A DNA stretch of 64,000 nt from Sipunculus nudus. Its lineage: Eukaryota > Annelida > Sipuncula > Golfingiida > Sipunculidae. The notes beneath the pieces are model-generated. The model did no database searches. It saw nothing but the letters and a program-made list of their open reading frames with translations, and was not told the DNA's origin. Of the stretch, positions 25,353-34,943 are shown in pieces; the first letter of the stretch is position 1; each line of letters begins with the position of its first letter. The stretch spans positions 92,509,624 through 92,573,623 of the forward strand of contig CM049308.1 of assembly GCA_026874595.1 (NCBI GenBank), read 5' to 3'. The position numbers and the translations under genes were made by a program.

Positions 25353-25565
25353 ATGGATTTCTGGCTTGTCTGAGACCACAAGAGCTCAAAACACTCAATG
25401 ATGCATGCTACCCCATGAGTATTAACAGTCTGAGGGAAAAAAAGTTACACTGTCTGACCAGTCCTTGGGTTTCAAATATGTTATAAATCAATAGTCTTGG
25501 TTGCATGGATTTCAGAAACATTCTTATTTAGCATAAAAAATGTTAACTTGAATACAACTGGGGAA

Positions 25566-25662
25566 TTAATGACATAGCTTGATTTGATCATCCAATGAAT
25601 CTTCAGCTTGACAGCTCTCTTCATCCATCTCTTCACCTGAATCTGTAACCTTTAGCATTGAC
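25566..25662 (-). CDS. Candidate terminal coding exon, gene unknown
   Basis: On the minus strand a good acceptor ('ccattggtttctcag') at 25663-25664 is followed by a frame of 31 residues to TAA at 25566. The frame is strongly acidic, with the run DSGEEMDEESCQAEDSLDDQ. Acidic tails of this type are common at protein C-termini. No upstream exon is identified. It lies about 1.3 kb beyond the PAXX stop codon, so it could be an alternative PAXX 3' exon, the end of another gene, or chance. The split codon needs two bases from the previous exon. Confidence 0.25.
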
Positions 25663-26894
25663 CTGAGAAACCAATGGACAAAGAAGCACATGACAGTACC
25701 AGTTCTCTTTACATGTCCCAGTTACAAAGAATGAATTTAAACTGCCATATAGGAAAGTTTCAGATTGGTATAGTGTTTGGTGCATTACTAGCAAGACCAA
25801 TCTCTATATGACCTGTGGGTCAAATACTGTTTTCTGGTGTAGGTCTGGTACATATTGAACAAAACAAGACTGCTCAAATGTTTAAACAATGATTTATAAA
25901 CATGGTTTTGTAGAAAAAAAGGTTAAACACGAGGAGTACGAACTGTTCACAGACTGGTGATATATTCTGTTTAAACCTTGCACCCTGAAAGAATATTAAC
26001 GATAAACCAGTCTCCATAAGACGTAACCATGTTACAAAGTATGTTTCTACAAATATGATTCTAAAAATGTTCAAACAGATGCTCCTGTGCCCTCACTGCC
26101 CTGTCCCACTTTTTTGTCACAAGTGAAATTTCCAGTAATTCAGTGTGTCAAGTGATGTCAAAGTCCCACTCCCTGTTTTGCTCTCCTTTCTGCATACGTT
26201 TGTGCATCTAATTCTTGGAGGTTTTTACAAAAGAGCAATGAGTCATCTGTTGTTCAAATATTCTGGAACTGGATGACATTCTCATTAGAATAACTAACTA
26301 GAAAGCACTCTGAGACTGCATACCTCAACCCACTTTCTGCATCACCAGCTCATGAATATTAACAGGATCCTGTTCAACCTCCTGTTTTGTACGCAAGTGC
26401 AGAAAATATATTAATACAAGCCAAGAGCAATGTGTTTCATGGTTCATCAGCTCCATGGTTACACCATAAAAGTCATCTTTGCCTGATAATACAAAAGAGA
26501 CTCTGATAAGGTTTCTGCAAATTAAAGGCACTTGAAACTTTCCTATTGATAATTATACATTTTGGTCTTCATACAATGTGTAATTGCCAACTATTTGTGA
26601 CACACATGCTGTCAACTAAACAAGCAACCATCTATATATCAACAAACACCTAGTGTAAACATCTCTTTAAAAAGCTTACACATCTAAATGACTCCTGTAT
26701 ACACACATGTACAAACTTGGAGACACCCATATACAAAAATGGCCCCCCAATATTTCCATCTTAGGCGAAAAGAGAGTCAAGCATCATGAACCAATATTTA
26801 GTATCTCTTGAGTCCACACACATAATAAGCAACTCTACTTTTCACACATTAAAGTTTCAGTTGTATCACCTCAAAAATTTAAAGCTAGGCTGCC

Positions 26895-26900
26895 TTTAAT
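26895..26900 (-). terminator. Candidate PAXX polyadenylation signal (ATTAAA)
   Basis: ATTAAA on the minus strand lies 69 bases after the PAXX stop codon. It is the commonest variant of AATAAA, and no canonical AATAAA lies closer. Weak support. Confidence 0.3.
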
Positions 26901-26968
26901 TTGGTCATAATAAAAACCCCTGATCCACACAGATGGTATGGAATAATTTGGACAGTCACCACCAGGTG

Positions 26969-27347
26969 TCAGTCAAACTCCACTCCTTTGGCAGCTTTAC
27001 GTTTCTTGCTCCCTGGGTTCAAGACACTCATGCCTACATTCCGTGGTGTAGCCTTCGCTTGTCCTTTTTTTCTACCACTGTCAGGATCCAAAAATCCATC
27101 ACCACCAGATGGCAGCACTTTGCTCTGCCTCAATGCCTCCACCTTCTGGTTCGCTGTAGCCAGTTTAGATTCGAGGTCTGTGGCTGCCTCTGCCAACCGG
27201 AACAGCACTGTCTGTATCTCCATTTTCTTTTCTGCTGCTTTTGCTTCATACAGCTCAAATTCCAAAACGTTTACACCTTTCCCCACTGTCAGAGTCACCC
27301 TGCTTCCAGTTTCACTGATGATAATGTCTCCAGAAACAACAGCATTT
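26969..27347 (-). CDS. PAXX: PAXX exon 2 (coiled coil and Ku-binding tail)
   Basis: This terminal exon encodes residues 81-205 and the stop (TGA at 26969-26971). It follows the acceptor 'cttttttcacag' on the minus strand. The first base completes the Arg80 codon begun in exon 1. Residues 81-115 finish the N-terminal beta-rich head domain. About 116-154 is a coiled-coil stalk (KAAEKKMEIQTVLFRLAEAA and on), as in all XRCC4-superfamily proteins. After a flexible linker, residues 187-205 (SVLNPGSKKRKAAKGVEFD) match the conserved PAXX C-terminal Ku-binding motif. Val202 and Phe204 sit where the human Ku-contact Val and Phe are. KKRK (194-197) is a likely nuclear signal. PAXX binds Ku70/80 at double-strand breaks and steadies the end-joining complex. 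The plus-strand open frames across this exon are shadows. Confidence 0.93.
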
Positions 27348-27949
27348 CTGTGAAAAAAGAAAAGGTATTCATTTGTGAATCCAACTGTATTACCATTATG
27401 AAATACAACTTTTCTGTTTATCTATGTGAATAACTGAATGTCATAATATACTGACTTAATAATATGTGTGTTGCACTACAATTTTGAAACTCCTAGTAAC
27501 AACAACGACAACCAGAAGTCACCACATTACACTCCAGGTGTCCAGAAGTGGCTGCCCACAACAATCAGTACAGTATCAACTAATGAGTACACATGGGATG
27601 AGCATTTGCCTCAGCTGAACTACTATAATTAGAGGGAAAAAGCAGTCTGTTCCTTGGACTTGAATCTTACAGCTGATAACAGTTAAACTACACACTCTTT
27701 ATTTTTTCAACTGCACCAGGCATGCAATGTCAAATAAAACTCTTAACTGATTTATTTTATTCTATCACCATATTCTTTCCTGTAAATTCCTGTGACTGAC
27801 ATTGTGTCTACACAGGCATAAAAAACCTGAAGAGTAGAGCAGAGAAGAGATAACAGGTAAATACCTTGTTGAGGAAAGCTTTTAATTATGCAAACTGCAG
27901 ACAGCTTCAAGGAACTGTAAGTGAAAAGAAGTGAATGGATCAGGACCTA

Positions 27950-30900
27950 TAAAACAAGTGACCCATCGGTCATGATGCTCAGCTGACTGGGAAGAGATTC
28001 GCAAAAGGAAATTTTATCATCAGAATGGTAGTATATACCCATTCAATTGAAGCATCAAACAGATTAACCAACAGGCCAAGATTTGGTCTCTATTTATATA
28101 TATCTCAAAAATAGAGAAAAAATGTGAAAACTTAAAAAACTGGAATACGGGTAGCCGACAAGTGACTACGTGTATCCACCAAAATCAGAGTGGAACGGGT
28201 GAAGTGAGGCATGCATTGAGTGGCAATGGGAAATAGAGTGAGGTATGTTGAATATTAGCATGGATGTCTGCCGCCTAAATGTGTATGTAGGTTGTGCCAC
28301 CTACCACAAATCCAGAAAGCTATCAAAGTTGTATACATATGCAAAATTTTAGGCAGAAAAGTCAAACCACTACATGTATATGAGTGATTTTAGCCCATGG
28401 CAGACAAACAGACAGACAATGTGCAAAAATGGTTGCATGTGGCCCCTCCAGTTTTGTGTATGATAAAGACCTATGTGAGATCCATACACATGCAAAATTT
28501 TGGCCCAATCGTTCAAACGGTTCCCAAGATATGAGCTTGGATGTCTGCAGCATAAACTAGACTGTAGGTGGCGCCACCTGTCATAAAATCAAGAAAGCTA
28601 TCCAGGATGTATAAAACTGCAAAATTTTAGGCAGATATGTCAAACCACTGCCGAGATATGAGTGACATTATCCCACTGCAGACAAACAGACAGACGCTGT
28701 GCAAAAATGGTTGCAGGTGGCGCCACCAGTTTTGTGTATGATAAAGAGCTATGTGAGATCTATACACATGCACTATTTTGGCCCAATCAGTCAAAAGGTT
28801 CCCGAGATATGAGCTTGGATGTGATCAGCGTGAACGTGAATGTAGGTGGCGCCATCTGTCATAAAATCAAGAAAGCTATCCTGGATGTATACGCATGCCA
28901 AATTTCAGGTGAATTAGTCAATTCACTGCAGAGATATGAGTGATTTTAACCCAAGGCAGATGAACAGATGGACACTGCAAACATGGTTACAGGTGGCGCC
29001 ACCATTTTTTGTGTATGTTACAGAGCTATCCAAGGGCTACATTTGTATAAATTTTATTTCTGATCGGTCAAACGGTTCCCGAGATATGAGCTTGGATGTG
29101 ATCAGCTTGAACTTGGATGTAGGTGGCGCCACCTGTCATTAAATCAAGAAAGCTATCCAGGATGTATACGCATGACAAATTTCAGGAGAATTAGTCAATT
29201 CACTGCAAAGATATCAGTGATTTTAACCCAATGCAGATGAACAGATGGACACGGTGCAAACATGGTTACAGGTGGCACCACCATTTTTTGTGTATGTTAT
29301 AAAGCAATCCAAGGGCTACATTTGTATAAATTTTATTTCCTGATCGGTCAAACGGCTCCCGAGATATGAGGGTTTCTGTGTGGAAACAGACGCACAAATG
29401 GACGCTGGATAGAGAGGAAAGGTCAGAGGTCCACCAAAATTGGTTAGGCACTAGTTCACATGTGACCCGATAATTGGTGTAAGTTTCGGAAAAATTGGTC
29501 CATTATTCTCTGAGGAGCACTCTGGAAATGAACATGGCGGCGGCGGAGGAACCCGGTCAAAACATAGTATCCGCAAAACTTCGTTTTGGCGGATACAAAA
29601 ATACAGGTGGCTCCACCAGTCTGCAGAAACTAATAAAAACACTTAATGGTCAATATCCATTTAAATAATCATGATGATCTCCGCATTAGTTGTTCAGATA
29701 CTTCAGCTTTTGTATCCAATTGTCCATTACTCTGAGGGATACTTCAGAGTCCTATAGCTTGAAGGATATGGGTAACAGAGACCTAATTTCAAGTTTCCAC
29801 AGGACCTTTCATGGGCCTCCTTACATGATGACAAGAATGAAGATTCTAAGTCCAGTTGTAGCAATTTGTACCCTGTTGACAGATAACCACATCTTTAAAG
29901 GTCTCAAAAAAAAGAGAAAAAAAATTAGTAAAAATTTGAAAAAAATAGAGGTGGCGCACCCAGTCTGCAGAAACTGATGGAACAGCTCATGATCAATATG
30001 TATACCAAAAATCATGACCATCAGTGTTGTAGTTATTGAGATACTGCAGTTTTTAATTTGTATCAAATTTTCCATTATTCTGGGGGATATTTTGGAGCCA
30101 TACAGCTTAAAGAATATGGGAAACTGAGACCTAATTTCAGGTTTCCAAGGAGACTTTTCATGGGTCTCCCTGTGTGTGAAGAATGGAGATTCTAGGTCCA
30201 GTTTTTATGATTTGTGCCCTGTTAACACATGTTCATATCTTTAAAGGTCTCAAAAATAGAGAAAAAAATCGTAAAAAAACCCGAACAAATACAGGTTGTG
30301 CCACCAGTCTGCAGAAACTGATGAAACACTCCATGATCAACATCCATGCAAACAATTATGGTGATCTCTGCATTAGCTGTTCAGATACTTCAGCTTTTGT
30401 ATCAAATTTTCCATTATTCTGAGCTGTACTTTTGACTGCCATAGCTCAAAGGATATGGGTAACAGAGACCTAATTTCAGGTTTCCATGGAGACTTATCAA
30501 GGGTCTCCCTGTGTGTCAAGAATGAAGATTATAGGTCCAGTCTAGGTACAATTTGTACCCTGTTGACAGATAACTACATCCTGAAAGGTCTCAAAAATAG
30601 AGAAAAAAAATTGTGAAAATTTGAAAAAATACAGGTGGCACCACCAGTCTGCAGGAACTGATGGAACACCTCTTGATCAATATGTATGCCAAAAATCATG
30701 ACCATCACTGTTGTAGTTATTGAGATGTTGCAGTTTGTTTTTATCAAATTTTCCATTATTCTGGGGGGTTATTGGGAGCCCCCCACAGCTCAAAGGATAT
30801 AGGTAACAGAGACCTTATTTCAGGTTTCCATGGAGACTTTTCATGGACCTCTCAGTGTGTCAAGAATGAAGATTCTAGGTCCAGTCTTTATGATTTGTGC

Positions 30901-31665
30901 CCTGTTAACAGCTGTTCACATTTTTAAAGGTCTCAAAAATAGACAAAACAATTCGTAAAAATTGAAAAATACAGGTGGCGCTACCAGTCTGCAGAAAATG
31001 ATGAAACATCTCATGATCAATAAGAATACCAAAATTCATGACCATCAGTGATGTAGTTAATGAGATATTGAAGTTTTTGTATGAATTTTTTTACTTTTCT
31101 TGGGGGTACTTTGGGGCCCCATAGCTCGAAGGATATGGGTAACAGAGACCTAATTCCTGGTTTCCATGGAGACTTCATAGGTCTCTCAGTGTGTCAAGAA
31201 TGAAGATTCTAGGTCCAGTCGTTACGATTTGTGCCACGTTAACAGATGACAGCATCTTTAAAGGTCTCAAAAATAAAGGAAAAAGTAAAAAAAATCGAAC
31301 AATACAGGTGGCGCCACCAGTCTGCAGGAACTGATGGAACATCTCATGATCAATATGTATGCCAATAATCATGACCATCAGTGATGTTGTTAATGAGATA
31401 TTGAAGTTTTTGTACAAAATTTTTTACTATTCTGGGGGGTACTTTGGGGCCCCATAGCTCGAAGGATATGGGTAACAGAGACCTAATTTCAGGTTTCCAT
31501 GGAGATTTTTCATGGACCTCTCAGTTAGTCAAGAATTAAGATTCTAGGTCCAGTCTTTACGATTTGTGCCTGGTTAACGGACAGACAGATGGATTGACAG
31601 ACGGACGACGGACAAAGAGTGATCGCTATAGCTCAGATGACTTTCAGTCAGCTGAGCTAACAAGA
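27950..31665 (-). mobile_element. Family alpha element carrying a nested family C element
   Basis: The 5' end is at the right: CAGTCAGCTGAGC at 31645-31657. The 3' end is at the left: GCTCAGCTGACTG at 27977-27989, its perfect 13-bp inverted partner, then the decayed palindrome GACCCATCGGTC (27960-27971) and 'ACTTGTTT' on the minus strand. 29600-31560 is an array of ~340-bp units, each with 'accagtctgcag', a palindrome-type site and 'aggtttccatggagactttt'. 28140-29596 is a nested family C copy. The element at 58395-61795 (+) has the same architecture, including the nested insertion at the same place. No protein is encoded. Confidence 0.75.
28140..29596 (-). mobile_element. Family C element nested in the PAXX intron
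   Basis: The 5' end is at the right: GTATCCGCC on the minus strand (29588-29596), followed by its hairpin partner GCGGATAC and 'tatgttttgaccgg'. The 3' end is at the left: a GTAGTC/GGCTAC hairpin about 28150-28170, then 'ccgtattCCAG'. The interior has palindrome sites at about 28565, 28716, 28846, 28990, 29120 and 29270, alternately spaced about 150 and 130 bp. Confidence 0.68.
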
Positions 31666-31679
31666 CTGAAAAAAGGGTA

Positions 31680-33835
31680 GAGCCCAGGTGCAGTACTTCT
31701 GTATATATGCGGGAAAGTGGAAGTGGGGTGGCATTAGCCCAGACAGAACAGAAAGTGTGTAACACATATACAAGTACGGAAAGTGGATGTGGCACTAATG
31801 TCCAAATGAAATTAAATTGGGTGTGGCACTGAATTTCCAGACAAAAGAAAGTATGTGTGGTACTAACAGTCCAGAAGAAAATAAATTGGGTGTGGCACTG
31901 ATGGTCTTGACAAAACAAAAGTAGAGGTGGCATGAACAGTTCAGACAAAATGAAAGTGGGTGTGGCATTGATGTTCATGAAAGTTAAACGTGGGTGTGGC
32001 ACTGAATTTCCAAACACAAGAAAGTTTGTGTGACACTAACAGTCCAGAATAAAATAAATTGGGTGTGGCACTTATGGTCTTGACAAAATGAAAGTAAATG
32101 TGGCATTAACAGTTCAGACAAAATGAAAGTGGGTGTGGCTGGTACAGTCCATAAAAAAGAAAATATGTGTGCCACTTATGATCTTAACAAACTGAAAGCA
32201 TTTGTGACACTTATGGTCCTGTCAAGAAAGAGTAAGGGTGTGGCATAAATGGTCAAGACAAAATGAAAGTGGATGTGGTACTAACAGTCCAATCAAAAGG
32301 TGGATGGGGCGCAACTTTCTTGACAAACTGAAAGCAGTTGTGGCCCTTATGGCCCTGACAAAAGAAAGTGGGTGTGGCATGAATGGTCAAGACGAAATGA
32401 AAGTGGATGTGGCACTATCAGTCCAAACAAAAAGTGGCTGTGGCATAACTGTCTTGACAAAAGAATGTGGGTATGGCACTTACATTCCAGAAAAAAAGAA
32501 AGTGGGTGTGGCACTAACAGTCCAATCAAAAAGTGGGTGTGGCACTTACAGTCCAAACAAAAAGTTGGTGTGGCACAAACAGTCCAAACAAAAAGCTGTT
32601 GTGGCATGAACTGTCCAAACAAAAAGTTGGTGTGGCATAACTGTTTTACCAAAGAGTGAATGTGGCACTAACAGTCTCAACAAAAAGTAGGTTTGGCATT
32701 ACTGTCTTGACAAAAGAAAGTGGGTATGGCACTTACATTCCAGAAAAAAAGAAAGTGGGTGTGGCACTAACAGTCCAATCAAAAAGTGGGTGTGGCACTT
32801 ACAGTCCAAACAAAAAGTTGGTGTGGCACAAACAGTCCAAACAAAAAGCTGTTGTGGCATGAACTGTCCAAACAAAAAGTTGGTGTGGCATAACTGTTTT
32901 AACAAAGAGTGAATGTGGCACTAACAGTCTCAACAAAAAGTAGGTTTGGCATTACTGTCTTGACAAAAGAAAGCGGTTGTAGCACTAACAGTCTCAACAA
33001 AAAGTAGGTGTGGCATTACTATCTTGACAAAAGAAAGCAGTTGTGGCACTAACAGCCAAAACAAAAAGTGGGTGTGGCACAATTGTTTTAACAAAGAGTG
33101 AATGTGGCACCAACAGTCAAAACAAAAAGTTGGTGCTGCACAAACAATCCGAAAAAAAGTGGGTGTGGCACTAACAGTCTCAACAAAAAGTAGGTGTGGC
33201 ATTACTGTCTTGACAAAAGAAAGCGGTTGTGGCACTAACAGTCCAAACAAAAAGTGGGTGTGTCATTACTGTCTTGACAAAAGAAAGCGGTTGTGGCACT
33301 AACAGTCCAAACAAAAAGTAGGTGTGGCATTACTGTCTTGACAAAAGAAAGCAGTTGTTGCACTAACAGCCTAAACAAAAAGTGGGTGTGGCATATCTGT
33401 TTTGACAAAGGTGTGTGGGCACGGCACTAACTTTCCAGAAAAAAAAAAAAAGTGGGTGTGGAATAAACAGTCCAAACAAAAAGTGGATATGGCATAACTG
33501 TCTTGACAAAAGTGGGTATGGCACTAACTTTCCAGAAATAAAAAAGAATATGGATGTGGCACTTACAGTCCAAACAAAACATGATTGTGGCACCAAACGA
33601 AAAAAAGGTGTGACATAACTGTCTTAACAAAAGACAGTGGGTGCCACTGGGTGGGGCACTAACTTTCAAGAAAAAGAAAGTGAGTGTGGAACTAACTTTC
33701 CAGAAAAAACATTTAAGAAAGCAAGAGTGTCACTCACAGTCCAGACCAAAGAAAGTAGGTTTGGCGCCAACATTTCAGACAGGAGAAAGTAAGTGTGGCA
33801 TTAATACTAAGTGTGGGAAATTTAAGTTGGCTTGA
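31680..33835. repeat. Minisatellite with a 31-bp basic unit
   Basis: The unit reads roughly 'gtgtggcactaacag' + 'tccaaacaaaaagtgg'. In the regular part, gtggca starts at 32508, 32539, 32570, 32601 and 32632, exactly 31 bp apart. Other units are 33-40 bp. A 253-bp higher-order block is duplicated, with 'gtatggcacttacattccag' at 32471 and again at 32724. Long open frames occur on both strands (up to 147 codons) because the unit lacks stops in several frames. I treat them as artefacts of the repeat. Confidence 0.93.
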
Positions 33836-33859
33836 CTTTAATCAGATTGACTCATTAGA

Positions 33860-34230
33860 CTAGACTAGATCTAGTATTTTAAGTCACTAGACAGACACGG
33901 TTGAGGTGGTCTGGGACCACCGCCCCGGCCTGTCTCTTTAGACTGTAATTTTGATGCCGACAGATGCCACACAAGCCAAGCTAAGGACCCGCGAAGAGTC
34001 AACACCATATACCCGCACAGGTGACCGAGAAAGCTACACCATCTACACCCACAAAGCCCCGAGCGGGCCACTCACCACACAGGTATCAGCAGCAAAGCAG
34101 CTGCCCCCAAGAACCCGGTCACGAGCGACATCCCCGAGGGACACACAGCCGAGCAGAGCGCGCACCACAACAGAGAGGCCCCACCAGAAGCAGAGAAACT
34201 CATTATACTATTAGTTACTAACATTTAAAT
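33860..34230. other. GC-rich island inside the PAXX intron
   Basis: About 350 bp is much richer in G+C and CpG than anything nearby, between AT-rich flanks. It contains 'accaccgccccggcc' and 'cccgagcgggcc'. Two overlapping plus-strand frames stay open (33951-34214 and 34021-34221) and are rich in T, R, P and S with no recognised domain. It could be a fragment of a foreign or retroposed sequence, or an intronic CpG island. Confidence 0.35.
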
Positions 34231-34460
34231 AATCCCCTCTCAGTGACACATTTTCCTGTTAAAATGTGAATTACATACTAGCTGCAGATAGGTACATTTA
34301 ACATTTAGCTTAATATGTGGTTTAATTATGTTGAATATACATGATACATAATCTGTCAAGAACCTTTAGAGATTAACTATAAATAACTGTTGCTTATCAA
34401 ACAGTCTTATGTAATTTTATGTAAATTATAATTCAATTTTAGATTAACGTAGTGCCCAAC

Positions 34461-34699
34461 CTGAACTTAGAGAGATAGGCATCACTGGAGTTAATTTTTG
34501 CGATATCACGTCTTGTATTAAATTCGTGTTCATCCATCTCGAGTTTCCAAACGTCACAACCATCACTGACACACAGGATGAGGGAATCGCTGGACACGGA
34601 GTAACGTGTGTAACACAGAAACCGCTTTGAACCACTGTCAACCAAATAGTGCAGCGCGTTCACCTTCGCTTCTGTCAACAAATCCCGAAACGACGACAT
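34461..34699 (-). CDS. PAXX: PAXX exon 1 (N-terminal head domain)
   Basis: The start codon is at 34699-34697, with A at -3. The exon encodes residues 1-79 plus two bases of Arg80, then the donor AG|gttggg. The head domain has the PAXX pattern RFLCYTRY...LILCVSDGCDVW (human PAXX has RFVCY and LYVTD..ELW at the same places), followed by helical NSSDAYLSKFR. Joining exon 1 to exon 2 restores the frame without a stop. The product is 205 residues, and human PAXX is 204. That match in length, domain order and both conserved ends makes the identification strong. The gene lies in the minus direction from the promoter segment at about 34.85 kb. The plus-strand contents of this exon are not coding. Confidence 0.92.
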
Positions 34700-34839
34700 C
34701 CTGGTTTAATTGACTTATTATACACAGGTTTATCACAAATGCAGGTCGGTTTCAGGCCTACAGGTTGATGTAAACGCTTGTCACAGTGATTTTGGCTCAA
34801 AGATATAGCCTGTCCTGCTGGTAGGTAGGACGTTTCATG

Positions 34840-34875
34840 GGCGCAGCCATGTTGTGACGTCAGACCGGAAGTAGC
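34840..34875. promoter_or_regulatory. Promoter-like motif cluster, possibly bidirectional
   Basis: The cluster has a YY1-like 'cagccatgttg' (34846-34854 region), a perfect CRE TGACGTCA (34856-34863) and an ETS/NRF2-type ACCGGAAGT (34865-34873). It sits 155 bp upstream of the PAXX start codon. TATA-less housekeeping promoters with this trio are common in animals, and many fire in both directions. Function is inferred. Confidence 0.55.
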
Positions 34876-34943
34876 CCTATGACATATTGTAAGCTAAGGT
34901 GACGTGTGGCTGCCAACCAAAGCAAACTTCTGTCTATCGCAGG
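34876..34943 (+). other. Possible non-coding first exon on the plus strand
   Basis: A strong splice donor CAG|gtatgt at 34943/34944 lies 80 bp downstream of the CRE/ETS cluster, opposite in direction to PAXX. It could be the 5' untranslated exon of the plus-strand BEGAIN/TJAP1-like gene or of another transcript. No coding frame is seen in it. Confidence 0.3.

Larger units (their letters stand above)
27348..34460 (-). other. PAXX intron (7.1 kb) packed with repeats
   Basis: The intron has a GT donor (gttggg, 34460-34455) and an AG acceptor (27349-27348) in phase 2. It holds a 3.7-kb composite element, a 2.1-kb minisatellite and a 0.35-kb GC-rich island, listed separately. 27350-27950 has no recognised feature. 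Confidence 0.85.

Noticed and set aside
26901-27433. Plus-strand frames of 150 and 166 codons
   Set aside because: They are antisense shadows of PAXX exon 2, whose minus-strand product matches a known family.
31574-33669. Long open frames on both strands with Cys/His- and Trp/Gly-rich repeated peptides
   Set aside because: They follow exactly from the 31-bp minisatellite unit, which lacks stops in several frames. They are mirrored on the opposite strand and sit inside the PAXX intron.
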